The position numbers and the translations under genes are program-made. From the NCBI RefSeq assembly GCF_035918095.1, contig NZ_CP109137.1, positions 6,574,001 to 6,638,000 on the forward strand: DNA of 64,000 nt. Direction: 5' to 3'. The DNA comes from Streptomyces sp. NBC_01750. GTDB lineage: Bacteria; Actinomycetota; Actinomycetes; Streptomycetales; Streptomycetaceae. Under the pieces are notes generated by a model, which did not search any database, was not told the origin of the DNA, and saw only the letters and a program-made list of their open reading frames with translations. Of this stretch, positions 8,523-16,042 are shown piece by piece. Each line of letters opens with the position of its first letter. Within the stretch, counting starts at the first letter, position 1.

Positions 8523-8667
8523 CGCCCTGCAACCTCGGTCTCGAGATGGTCGGGCTGGCCGCCGACGGCCCTCAGTTGGGGGTGTGATTGGGGGTGTGAG
8601 CCGGGCGGGTGCGCAGGGCGGGAGAGGCGGGTGAAGAAAGAGTCGGCGCAGGTGAAGAAGGGAGTGT

Positions 8668-8688
8668 TTATCGTCAGGCAGACGACTA
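8668..8688. promoter_or_regulatory. Candidate NrtR operator
   Basis: TTATCGTC, five bases, GACGACTA forms an imperfect palindrome with perfect TCGTC/GACGA half-sites, ending 10 bases before the start of the NrtR-like gene. The position over the promoter or ribosome site fits autoregulation. The assignment rests on position and resemblance to NrtR-type sites as I remember them. Confidence 0.45.
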
Positions 8689-8698
8689 TGATCACGGC

Positions 8699-9463
8699 AT
8701 GTCGCCCTACGACCCGTCGGCCTATCCGCCCTTTGCTGTCACCGTCGACCTGGTCGTGCTCACTGTGCGCCGCCATGCGCTCTGCGCGCTGGTCGTACGC
8801 CGCGGAGAGCCGCCGTTTCAGGGTCGGTGGGCGCTGCCGGGCGGCTTCGTCAGGGGCGACGAGGATCTGGCGGCGGCCGCGGCGCGCGAGCTCGCCGAGG
8901 AGACCGGTCTGTGCGCGCACGACCCCACTTCCCCGGCTCCCGGCAACGGCGCACATCTCGAGCAGCTGGCCACCTACGGTGACCCCAAGCGGGACCCTCG
9001 CATGCGGGTCGTCAGCGTCGCCCATCTGGTGCTGGCCCCCGACCTGCCCGCACCCCGCGCGGGCGGAGACGCGAACAGCGCCCGGTGGGCCCCCGTCGAG
9101 GAGCTGCTGGGCCAGGAGAACGGCTTCGGCCGCGAGGAGGATCAGCCCGCAGCGCTCGCCTTCGACCATGCGCGGATCCTGGCGGACGGGGTGGAGAGGG
9201 CACGCTCCAAGATCGAGTACTCCTCACTGGCGACTGCCTTCTGCCCGTCGGAGTTCACGGTCGGCGAGCTGCGGCGGGTGTACGAAGCGGTCTGGGGTGT
9301 CGCTCTCGATCCACGGAACTTCCACCGCAAGGTGACCGGCACCCCGGGCTTCCTGGTTCCGGCCGGCGGGACCACCACCCGACAGGGCGGTCGCCCGGCC
9401 CAGCTCTTCAGGGCAGGCGGCGCCACCGTGCTCAACCCGCCGATGCTGCGCCCCGAGGTCTGA
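8699..9463 (+). CDS. nrtR: Nudix hydrolase / NrtR-type transcriptional regulator
   Basis: A 254-residue protein with an N-terminal Nudix domain and a C-terminal winged helix, the layout of NrtR, which controls NAD biosynthesis or salvage genes by binding ADP-ribose. The Nudix box is intact, starting GGFVRGDEDL and ending RELAEETGL (about residues 45-67), so hydrolase activity may be retained. The winged helix is at about 180-245, with FTVGELRRVYEAVWG and LDPRNFHRKV. The ATG at 8699 fits the family start. A candidate operator sits just upstream. No NAD genes are in the window, so targets lie elsewhere or are limited to itself. It could instead be a plain Nudix hydrolase. Confidence 0.8.
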   Translation: MSPYDPSAYPPFAVTVDLVVLTVRRHALCALVVRRGEPPFQGRWALPGGFVRGDEDLAAAAARELAEETGLCAHDPTSPAPGNGAHLEQLATYGDPKRDPRMRVVSVAHLVLAPDLPAPRAGGDANSARWAPVEELLGQENGFGREEDQPAALAFDHARILADGVERARSKIEYSSLATAFCPSEFTVGELRRVYEAVWGVALDPRNFHRKVTGTPGFLVPAGGTTTRQGGRPAQLFRAGGATVLNPPMLRPEV

Positions 9464-9588
9464 GCGAGCTCTGAGCGAGGTCTGACACCCGGGGTCCTTG
9501 CGGCTGCGTAAAAAGTCGGAATTGTCGCGCTATCTTTCTGCGGTACCCGCCCTGCCGCCGAGCGGTCTCACCTACCGCGAGAGAAACG

Positions 9589-11349
9589 ATGCTCCAGGCC
9601 ATCGGACTCACCAGCATCCACCGCCGAGACCTACCGCCAGCCGTCGACGACCTCACCTTCGAAGCCAGGTCCGGCTCCGTCACGGCCCTCCTCGGCGCCC
9701 CCGGCTCCGGCAAGACGGCGGCGCTGCGCCTGATGCTCGAACTCGACTCCGGCCGGGGCGTCACGTACTTCCGCGGTAGCCCCCTCCACCGCATCGCCCA
9801 TCCCGCCCGTGAGGTCGGGGTGCTGCTCGGCGACGTACCGGGCCATCCCGCTCGGACCGCCAGGGGGCAGCTCCGCATGCTTTGCGCGGCCGCCGGAGTG
9901 TCCGCGTCCCGCGCCGAAGAGATGCTCGATGCCGTCGGTCTCGCCGCCCTCGGCGGCCAGCGCCTCGACATGCTCTCCCTGGGCATGGACCGCAGACTCG
10001 GGCTTGCCTCCGCCCTGTTGGGCGACCCGCAGACGCTGATCCTCGACGAGCCCTGCCGAGGCCTCTCGCCCGGTGAGAACAGCTGGCTGTACGGGCTGTT
10101 GCGCTCCCGCGCCTCGTGCGGCGGAACCGTTCTTCTCACCACCAGTGATCCCAAGGAGGCCGCCCGCCTCGCCGACCGTGTCATCACCCTCGACGAGGGG
10201 CGCCTCGTCGCCGACCAGGACGCCGCCGCCTTCGCCCGCACCAGGCTCCGCCCCCGCGTCGCCGTCCGCACCCCGCACGCCGTCCGTCTCGCCGCCGCCG
10301 TCGCCCGCGAGGCACGCGTCGCCCAGCGATCCGTCGAAGTGGTCACCGAGGAGGGCGGCCTCCTCTCCGTCTACGGCAGCAACTGCGCCGAGATCGGCGA
10401 AACCGCCTTCCGGCACGGTGTGCTCGTCCACCGGCTCAGCGACGAGGTCGGCGACACGGGCCCGGCGGTGGCGCCGACACCTGACCCCGCACCTGTCCCC
10501 GAGGCGCAGAAACGGCCCGTACCGGCCGCGGCGGAGCGCCCCGGCCCACTGTGCCCCCCACCCCCGCCGCGCCCGGTACGCAGCCCCCTGAGGCCGCTGC
10601 GCTATGAAATCCGCCGGCTCCTCGGAGTCCGCACCGCCGCGCTGATCGCTGCGGCCGCGCTCGTCGCGTCCCTCGCTCTCTGTGTTCTGCTCGCCCGCAT
10701 CAGCGACACCCCGCTACCGGCCCTGCTCGCCGCCTGGCCCGATTACCTCCCGCTCCCGCCCGCCGCCTTCGGCGCCGGCCTGGTCGGGGCGCTCTCCTAC
10801 GGTGAGGAGTTCCGCTACCCGGCGCTCGCCGCCGCCCGCGGCACCGTTCCCCGCCGCCTCGGCCTCCTCCTCGCCAAACTGACGGTGACCGCCGTGTTCG
10901 CGCTGCTGCTCGCCGTGCTTGTCGCTGTGGCCGACGCCCAGGCCCTCCATCTTGTGTACGGAACGGATATGACTCCGGCGCCGCGGAACTGGCCAGTCCT
11001 CGTGGCCAGTTGGGGCGGGCTCGCGGTCGGCTGCGCCTGGGCCGGGCTGCTCGCCGCCGGAGTCTTCCGGGTCGCGGCCGCCGGAGTGGCCGCGGTGCTC
11101 GCCGTACCGGTCCTCATCGCCCCCCTTGTGCAGGCGGCGCTCGTCGTCCCGTCAGCGCGTTCGATCGCCGGACTGCCCGGCAGGCTGCGTGAGCTGGCCT
11201 GGGTGCAGCTGCCGCAGCAGGCCGACCTTTGGCTGATGGTCGCCGTACGCCTCGTCGCCCAACCCTTCGGCGCGGCACTGGCGTTGTCACTCTCGGCCCT
11301 GATCTGCGCATATCTGTTCACGGGACTTCGCCGCAGGGCACGTTGGTGA
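9589..11349 (+). CDS. ABC transporter: ATP-binding domain fused to a membrane domain
   Basis: A 586-residue protein. Residues 1-210 are an ABC ATPase: Walker A LGAPGSGKTAA (about 35-45), a degenerate signature LSLGMDRRLGLASALLGDP (the usual LSGG is LSLG), and Walker B LILDEPCRGLSPGE. A Pro-rich linker follows at about 290-330. Then come about six hydrophobic segments, the first being TAALIAAAALVASLALCVLL, forming a membrane domain. The fusion of ATPase and permease in this order resembles ABC-2 type exporters. Walker A is intact, so ATPase activity is plausible. The substrate is unknown. It stands alone, 125 bases after nrtR and 159 bases before whiH. Confidence 0.82.
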   Translation: MLQAIGLTSIHRRDLPPAVDDLTFEARSGSVTALLGAPGSGKTAALRLMLELDSGRGVTYFRGSPLHRIAHPAREVGVLLGDVPGHPARTARGQLRMLCAAAGVSASRAEEMLDAVGLAALGGQRLDMLSLGMDRRLGLASALLGDPQTLILDEPCRGLSPGENSWLYGLLRSRASCGGTVLLTTSDPKEAARLADRVITLDEGRLVADQDAAAFARTRLRPRVAVRTPHAVRLAAAVAREARVAQRSVEVVTEEGGLLSVYGSNCAEIGETAFRHGVLVHRLSDEVGDTGPAVAPTPDPAPVPEAQKRPVPAAAERPGPLCPPPPPRPVRSPLRPLRYEIRRLLGVRTAALIAAAALVASLALCVLLARISDTPLPALLAAWPDYLPLPPAAFGAGLVGALSYGEEFRYPALAAARGTVPRRLGLLLAKLTVTAVFALLLAVLVAVADAQALHLVYGTDMTPAPRNWPVLVASWGGLAVGCAWAGLLAAGVFRVAAAGVAAVLAVPVLIAPLVQAALVVPSARSIAGLPGRLRELAWVQLPQQADLWLMVAVRLVAQPFGAALALSLSALICAYLFTGLRRRARW

Positions 11350-11508
11350 TCATGATCGACCGGGTCTCGGTGAAGTGTCCACAACTCCCTTGAAGACGCC
11401 CGTTTCTTTCCGATAAGGCGTCAATTGCGAGGCGAGCGCCGATCACCCTTTCGTGTGCTTTTCACCAAAGACCTCAAGGGCCGTGGGAGCCACGCCGACA
11501 AAGGATGC

Positions 11509-12396
11509 GTGAGTACCCTTGCGCACACCATGATGACCGCCGCCCGCCCCGCCGAGTCCGGCCTCGCCGGTCCGGGCGAACTCGACCGATACCCCTACGC
11601 GGAGTCGCCCGGCGCCGACCGCGTCAGCCCTCCCTCCTGGGACGGCGCCGACGCCGAGTTGGGCCGGGTCGGCCGCCGCGCGGCAGGCAGCCGGGGCCGC
11701 GGACTGCACGGCCAACTCGTTCAACAGCTTGGTCAGATGATCGTCTCGGGGGACCTCGGCGCCGACCGCCCGCTGGTCCCCGAGGAGATCGGCCAGCGTT
11801 TCGAGGTCTCCCGCACCGTCGTCCGTGAATCCCTGCGCGTTCTCGAGGCCAAGGGCCTGGTCAGCGCCCGCCCCAATGTCGGCACCCGGGTTCGTCCGGT
11901 CAGCGACTGGAATCTGCTGGATCCCGACATCATCGAATGGCGTGCCTTCGGCCCGCAGCGGGACGATCAGCGCCGGGAGCTGAGCGAGCTGCGGTGGACC
12001 ATCGAGCCGCTCGCCGCTCGCCTCGCCGCGGGTCACGGGCGCGAGGACGTCCAGCAGCGGCTCAGCGACATGGTCGAGATCATGGGCCATGCCCTCGCTC
12101 AGGGTGACGGAATCACCTTCTCGCGGGCTGACGCCGAGTTCCACTCCCTCCTCATCCAGCTCGCCGGCAATCGCATGCTCGAGCACCTCTCCGGCATCGT
12201 CTCCGCCGCCCTCCAGGTCTCGGGCGGCCCGGTCACCGGCTGTGACCGCCCTACCGAGGTCTCCATGGCCCATCACGCGCGGATCGCCGACGCACTCGGC
12301 ACCGGCGACGCGCACGCCGCCGAGTCGGCCATGCGTCAACTGCTCACCGTCCACCCCGAGGTGGAGCGAGTCGTGCCCGCGCCGCGCGAGCACTGA
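11509..12396 (+). CDS. whiH: Sporulation regulator WhiH (GntR/FadR family)
   Basis: A regulator needed for proper septation of aerial hyphae in Streptomyces. 295 residues from the GTG at 11509 (AAAGGA just upstream), the length I recall for WhiH. The GntR winged helix spans about 53-115 (GLHGQLVQQLGQMIVSGDLG, EEIGQRFEVSRTVVRESLRV). An FCD ligand-binding domain follows, with ELRWTIEPLAARLAA and the metal-site residues of RADAEFHSLLIQLAGN and MAHHARIADAL. Retained metal-binding residues suggest a carboxylate ligand, as in other FCD proteins. Its place directly before hrdB is the standard Streptomyces arrangement and strongly supports the name. Confidence 0.93.
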   Translation: MSTLAHTMMTAARPAESGLAGPGELDRYPYAESPGADRVSPPSWDGADAELGRVGRRAAGSRGRGLHGQLVQQLGQMIVSGDLGADRPLVPEEIGQRFEVSRTVVRESLRVLEAKGLVSARPNVGTRVRPVSDWNLLDPDIIEWRAFGPQRDDQRRELSELRWTIEPLAARLAAGHGREDVQQRLSDMVEIMGHALAQGDGITFSRADAEFHSLLIQLAGNRMLEHLSGIVSAALQVSGGPVTGCDRPTEVSMAHHARIADALGTGDAHAAESAMRQLLTVHPEVERVVPAPREH

Positions 12397-12437
12397 CCGC
12401 AGGGCGCGGGCAGGGAGTACGGAGGCGTACGCATCGC

Positions 12438-12470
12438 GTGTCGCCGGATTCCATGGGGATCCGGCGACAC
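12438..12470 (+). terminator. Hairpin after whiH
   Basis: A perfect 12-bp stem, GTGTCGCCGGAT with ATCCGGCGACAC, and a 9-base loop, 42 bases after the whiH stop. It separates whiH from the hrdB promoter. The rest of the 339-base gap (12471-12735) must hold the hrdB promoter(s), but I could not fix a -10/-35 pair with confidence. Confidence 0.75.
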
Positions 12471-12735
12471 GATTGCGTGGTGAACGCACCATATGTTTGT
12501 TTCGTCGCAAATGAGGTGTGACTCGGGCCACGCGGATTGGGCGTAACACTCCTCGAAACAGCGCGATGACCTAAGAGGTGACAGCCGAAGAGGGAATACA
12601 GCAGCCGTTCACGGCGCTGTCCAGCTCCCAGGTTCATCCCGCGCCACCGGCACATCCGCAGTCCGGTGGTCGTCGGCTCCGGCCCGATCATGGGTGGGGC
12701 CGGAAGCCGTTTTCCATCGTTCCGAGAGGTTGTTC

Positions 12736-14289
12736 GTGTCGGCCAGCACATCCCGTACGCTCCCGCCGGAGATCGCCGAGTCCGAGTCTGTGATGGCGCT
12801 CATCGAGCGGGGAAAGGCTGATGGGCAGATCGCCGGCGATGACGTGCGTCGGGCCTTCGAGGCTGACCAGATTCCGCCAACCCAGTGGAAGAATGTTCTG
12901 CGCAGCCTCAACCAGATCCTCGAGGAAGAGGGTGTGACGCTGATGGTCAGTGCCGCGGAGTCGCCGAAGCGCGCCCGCAAGAGCGTCGCAGCGAAGAGCC
13001 CGGCAAAGCGCACCGCCACCAAGACCGTCGCGGCCAAGACCGCCACGGCGAAGACCGTCGCGGCCACCGCGGCGCCGACGGCCGAGACCGTCGACGTCCC
13101 GGCCGACGAGGCCTCGGCGACAGCGCCTGCCAAGAAGGTGGCCGCCAAGAAGACGGTGGCCAAGAAGGCGGTGGCGAAGAAGACCGCCGCCAAGAAGACA
13201 GTGGCCAAGAAGACCGCGGGCAAGAAGGACGCCGACGAGGCCGAGGGCGAAGAGCTGCTCGATGAGGCCCAGCCCGGTGCAAAGGGCGAGGAGGAAGAGG
13301 CCGAGGGCGAGAACAAGGGCTTTGTCCTCTCCGACGACGACGAGGACGACGCGCCTGCCCAGCAGGTCGCCGTCGCCGGCGCCACGGCAGACCCGGTCAA
13401 GGACTACCTCAAGCAGATCGGCAAGGTCCCGCTCCTCAACGCCGAGCAGGAGGTCGAGCTCGCCAAGCGCATCGAGGCGGGTCTGTTCGCCGAGGACAAG
13501 CTGGCGAATTCCGACAAGCTCGCGCCGAAGCTCAAGCGTGAGCTGGAGATCATCGCCGAGGACGGGCGCCGTGCCAAGAACCACCTGCTGGAGGCCAACC
13601 TCCGACTGGTCGTCTCGCTGGCCAAGCGCTACACCGGTCGCGGCATGCTCTTCCTGGACCTGATCCAGGAGGGCAACCTCGGTCTGATCCGCGCGGTCGA
13701 GAAGTTCGACTACACCAAGGGCTACAAATTCTCCACGTACGCCACCTGGTGGATCCGTCAGGCGATCACCCGCGCCATGGCCGACCAGGCCCGCACCATC
13801 CGTATCCCGGTGCACATGGTCGAGGTCATCAACAAGCTCGCGCGCGTGCAGCGCCAGATGCTCCAGGACCTGGGCCGCGAGCCCACCCCGGAGGAGCTGG
13901 CCAAGGAACTCGACATGACCCCCGAGAAGGTCATCGAGGTCCAGAAGTACGGCCGCGAGCCGATTTCGCTGCACACCCCGCTCGGTGAGGACGGCGACAG
14001 CGAGTTCGGTGACCTGATCGAGGACTCCGAGGCGGTCGTGCCGGCCGACGCGGTCAGCTTCACGCTTCTGCAGGAGCAGCTGCACTCGGTGCTCGACACC
14101 CTGTCCGAGCGTGAGGCGGGCGTCGTCTCCATGCGCTTCGGTCTCACGGACGGCCAGCCGAAGACCCTGGACGAGATCGGCAAGGTCTACGGCGTGACGC
14201 GTGAGCGCATTCGTCAGATCGAGTCCAAGACCATGTCGAAGCTGCGTCACCCGTCGCGTTCGCAGGTTCTGCGCGACTACCTCGACTAG
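12736..14289 (+). CDS. hrdB: Principal RNA polymerase sigma factor HrdB
   Basis: The essential housekeeping sigma-70 factor, 517 residues, starting at the GTG at 12736 after GAGAGG. Layout: a region 1.1-like N-terminus ([20 protein letters not shown]), a Lys/Ala-rich linker (about 130-165), an acidic stretch, region 1.2 ([21 protein letters not shown]), region 2 with [20 protein letters not shown], regions 3.0-3.2 ([20 protein letters not shown]), and region 4.2 with [19 protein letters not shown]. All core regions look intact. The linker is the variable part between Streptomyces species. It is followed by a 19-bp terminator, so it is probably its own transcript. Confidence 0.98.
   Translation: MSASTSRTLPPEIAESESVMALIERGKADGQIAGDDVRRAFEADQIPPTQWKNVLRSLNQILEEEGVTLMVSAAESPKRARKSVAAKSPAKRTATKTVAAKTATAKTVAATAAPTAETVDVPADEASATAPAKKVAAKKTVAKKAVAKKTAAKKTVAKKTAGKKDADEAEGEELLDEAQPGAKGEEEEAEGENKGFVLSDDDEDDAPAQQVAVAGATADPVKDYLKQIGKVPLLNAEQEVELAKRIEAGLFAEDKLANSDKLAPKLKRELEIIAEDGRRAKNHLLEANLRLVVSLAKRYTGRGMLFLDLIQEGNLGLIRAVEKFDYTKGYKFSTYATWWIRQAITRAMADQARTIRIPVHMVEVINKLARVQRQMLQDLGREPTPEELAKELDMTPEKVIEVQKYGREPISLHTPLGEDGDSEFGDLIEDSEAVVPADAVSFTLLQEQLHSVLDTLSEREAGVVSMRFGLTDGQPKTLDEIGKVYGVTRERIRQIESKTMSKLRHPSRSQVLRDYLD
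13129..13227 (+). repeat. Lys-Lys-Ala repeat in the HrdB linker
   Basis: Thirty-three codons encode six imperfect copies of a five-residue unit of the type [10 protein letters not shown], ending in GKK. The DNA is a chain of GCCAAGAAG-like units and could change in copy number by slippage. Histone H1-like basic repeats of this kind sit in the non-conserved linker, between region 1.1 and region 1.2. Confidence 0.8.
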
Positions 14290-14310
14290 GTCGTCACGGC
14301 AGTACGCAGT

Positions 14311-14354
14311 CGGCGAAGGGCCCGGTTCCTGTCAGGGAACCGGGCCCTTCGCCG
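14311..14354 (+). terminator. hrdB terminator
   Basis: A perfect 19-bp stem around a 6-base loop, 21 bases after the hrdB stop: the left arm begins CGGCGAAGGGCCC and the right arm is its exact complement, ending CCCTTCGCCG. This is one of the longest perfect stems in the window and should be very efficient. Confidence 0.9.
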
Positions 14355-14428
14355 TGTGGCGCGGGTGCGGGCGGCCGCTCACTGGCTGACTCTGAGTGGA
14401 CGGAATTCACACAGAGTCAGGAGGCCGT

Positions 14429-15247
14429 ATGCGTCGACCCATCATTCGAGCCCTGATCAGGGCGTCGGCCCTGATCGCAGCGGCGGCCGTGGCGCCGTTC
14501 GCTTCGTCCCCTCCCGCGGCTGCCGACAGCGTGGTCATCGGCGGCTACACGGCACAGGTCGCCGACAGTCCGTGGGTCGTGGCGTTGTCCAGCCGTGACC
14601 GGTTCGGCGGAACGCGCGCAGGTCAGTTCTGCGGCGGAGTGGTGGTGGCGCCGACGAAGGTCATGACGGCCGCCCACTGCGTGAGCCGGACCGTACTCGG
14701 AGGAGATGTGCGCGACGTGCGTGACCTGACGGTCGTCTCGGGGCGCGCGCAGCTGCTCGGCGCCGGGGGCCGGGAGATCCCGGTGAGCGCCACCTGGGTT
14801 GCGCCGGGGTACAACGCGCAGACCAACAGCCCGGACGTGGCGGTGCTGACGCTGGCCGAGGCGCTGCCCGCCTCCTACGTGATCCCCCTGGCCGGCGCCG
14901 GCGACCCGGCGTACCAGCCGGGTACGAGCGCCACCGTCTATGGCTGGGGCGATACGACAGGGAACGCCACCTATGCGTTCTCCCTTCGCGCCGCACCCGT
15001 GACGGTGCTGTCGGACGCGGCCTGTGGGCAGGCCTATCCGGGAGGACTGGGCGGGCAGTATCTGAAGTCCACGATGCTCTGCGCCGGAGACCCGCAGGGC
15101 GGGCACGACGCCTGTCAGGGGGACAGTGGAGGCCCGCTGGTGGCCGGCGGGCGGCTCATCGGACTGGTCTCCTGGGGTGGTGGCTGCGGCCGGGCCGACA
15201 GCCCCGGGGTGTACACGCGAATCTCGGCGGTGGCGGCGCCTTTGTAG
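14429..15247 (+). CDS. Secreted trypsin-like serine protease (S1 family)
   Basis: A 272-residue extracellular protease. The signal peptide has RR near the N-terminus, the hydrophobic core [12 protein letters not shown], and probable cleavage after about residue 32. The mature chain begins near VVIGGYTAQ, close to the classical IVGG activation sequence. Catalytic triad: His83 in TAAHC, Asp136 in NSPDVAVL, Ser233 in GDSGGP. Asp227, six residues before the serine, marks Lys/Arg (trypsin) specificity. Start is the ATG at 14429 after GGAGG. Flanked on both sides by terminators, so monocistronic. The native substrate is unknown. Confidence 0.93.
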   Translation: MRRPIIRALIRASALIAAAAVAPFASSPPAAADSVVIGGYTAQVADSPWVVALSSRDRFGGTRAGQFCGGVVVAPTKVMTAAHCVSRTVLGGDVRDVRDLTVVSGRAQLLGAGGREIPVSATWVAPGYNAQTNSPDVAVLTLAEALPASYVIPLAGAGDPAYQPGTSATVYGWGDTTGNATYAFSLRAAPVTVLSDAACGQAYPGGLGGQYLKSTMLCAGDPQGGHDACQGDSGGPLVAGGRLIGLVSWGGGCGRADSPGVYTRISAVAAPL

Positions 15248-15298
15248 GCCGTCTTGCGATTGGGTTCATCGGCCCCGTGGCGGTCACGCTACGAGAGC

Positions 15299-15333
15299 GG
15301 GCGGCCGCCCCTGGTATTCAGGGGCAGCCGCCC
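15299..15333. terminator. Hairpin between protease gene and DUF7455 gene
   Basis: A 15-bp stem (GGGCGGCCGCCCCTG with CAGGGGCAGCCGCCC, one mismatch) and a 5-base loop. It lies between two converging genes and can serve both. Confidence 0.75.
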
Positions 15334-15379
15334 GTCAGCCGATCCTGGACCGGCCATGGCTCGTCGTGGATGCGAGGTG

Positions 15380-15610
15380 TCAGTGTTCCTCTTCACCAAC
15401 GCTGGCCGGCACGGCCGTCAGTCGGTCGGTCTCATCCTGTATTTCCGCGGCGATCTTCTTGAGTTCCGGCTCGAACTTGCGCCCGTGGTGGGCACAGAAG
15501 AGCAGTTCACCGCCGCTGCTCAGGACGACGCGCAGATAAGCCTGGGCGCCGCAGCGGTCGCAGCGGTCAGCGGCCGTCAGTGGGCTCGCGGGGGTCAGAA
15601 CAGTAGTCAC
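15380..15610 (-). CDS. Small zinc-binding-type protein, DUF7455
   Basis: A 76-residue cytoplasmic protein conserved in actinomycetes. Two pairs of probable metal ligands are visible: CDRCG (residues 17-21) and FCAHHGRK (about 38-45), between beta strands carrying AYLRVVLSSGGELL. The C-terminal third is a charged helix. Its role is unknown. The ATG at 15610 follows a gap with a short palindrome (AGCTCG-A-CGAGCT at 15625-15637) that may belong to its promoter. It lies beside hrdB and parE, as in other streptomycetes as far as I recall. Confidence 0.8.
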   Translation of the reverse strand: MTTVLTPASPLTAADRCDRCGAQAYLRVVLSSGGELLFCAHHGRKFEPELKKIAAEIQDETDRLTAVPASVGEEEH

Positions 15611-16042
15611 GTCGCCTCTTCTCTAGCTCGACGAGCTGTCGTACCAGGGTCAACATCCAACCAGGCCGAAAACGTTCCCGCTCGTGGCTTCTCCTGGAAA
15701 CTTCTTTCCTAGGTGGCTGTCTGCTGCCGGTTGGCGGCGAATGAGCCGTATTGCTTCGCTCTACGGATTTCGCGTTGCTTGTCTCTATTGGCCCTCCCGG
15801 CTGGGTGCCGGTTGTTCATGAGGACGTGCCCGGAGCCTAAATGGTTCATGCCTGGAAGGGAACGTGATGTGCACGTCACTCCATCGAGGGATCGAACATG
15901 TATACGACGCTGGACTAGCATAAGAAATCATGAGGGTGGCGTTACATCGGCTCTACCAGGCCTCGGTACCCTCTGACCGTCGACCGACGCCGGGCCCTTA
16001 CCCCACTGGGCCACATCTCAAATTCAGCGAGGAGCGAACCGC
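15611..16042. other. 432-base divergent intergenic region upstream of parE
   Basis: Must contain the promoters of the DUF7455 gene (-) and parE (+). Visible are a 13-bp palindrome at 15625-15637 (AGCTCG, A, CGAGCT) and a ribosome site GAGGAG just before parE. The sequence has lower GC than its neighbours and short low-quality frames on the minus strand, with no RNA gene recognised. I could not fix a -10/-35 pair. Confidence 0.5.

Noticed and set aside
12592..12618. SigR-type promoter upstream of hrdB (GGGAAT at 12592)
   Set aside because: The -35 looks right, but no GTT follows at the required distance, so the call was dropped.
12688..14250. 520-codon minus-strand frame across hrdB
   Set aside because: Antisense to HrdB, composition rich in Leu/Gly/Arg repeats mirroring the codon bias and lysine repeats.
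15709..15921. 70-codon minus-strand frame in the gap before parE
   Set aside because: No ribosome site or family likeness; composition is not typical of Streptomyces codon use. Could be decayed sequence.
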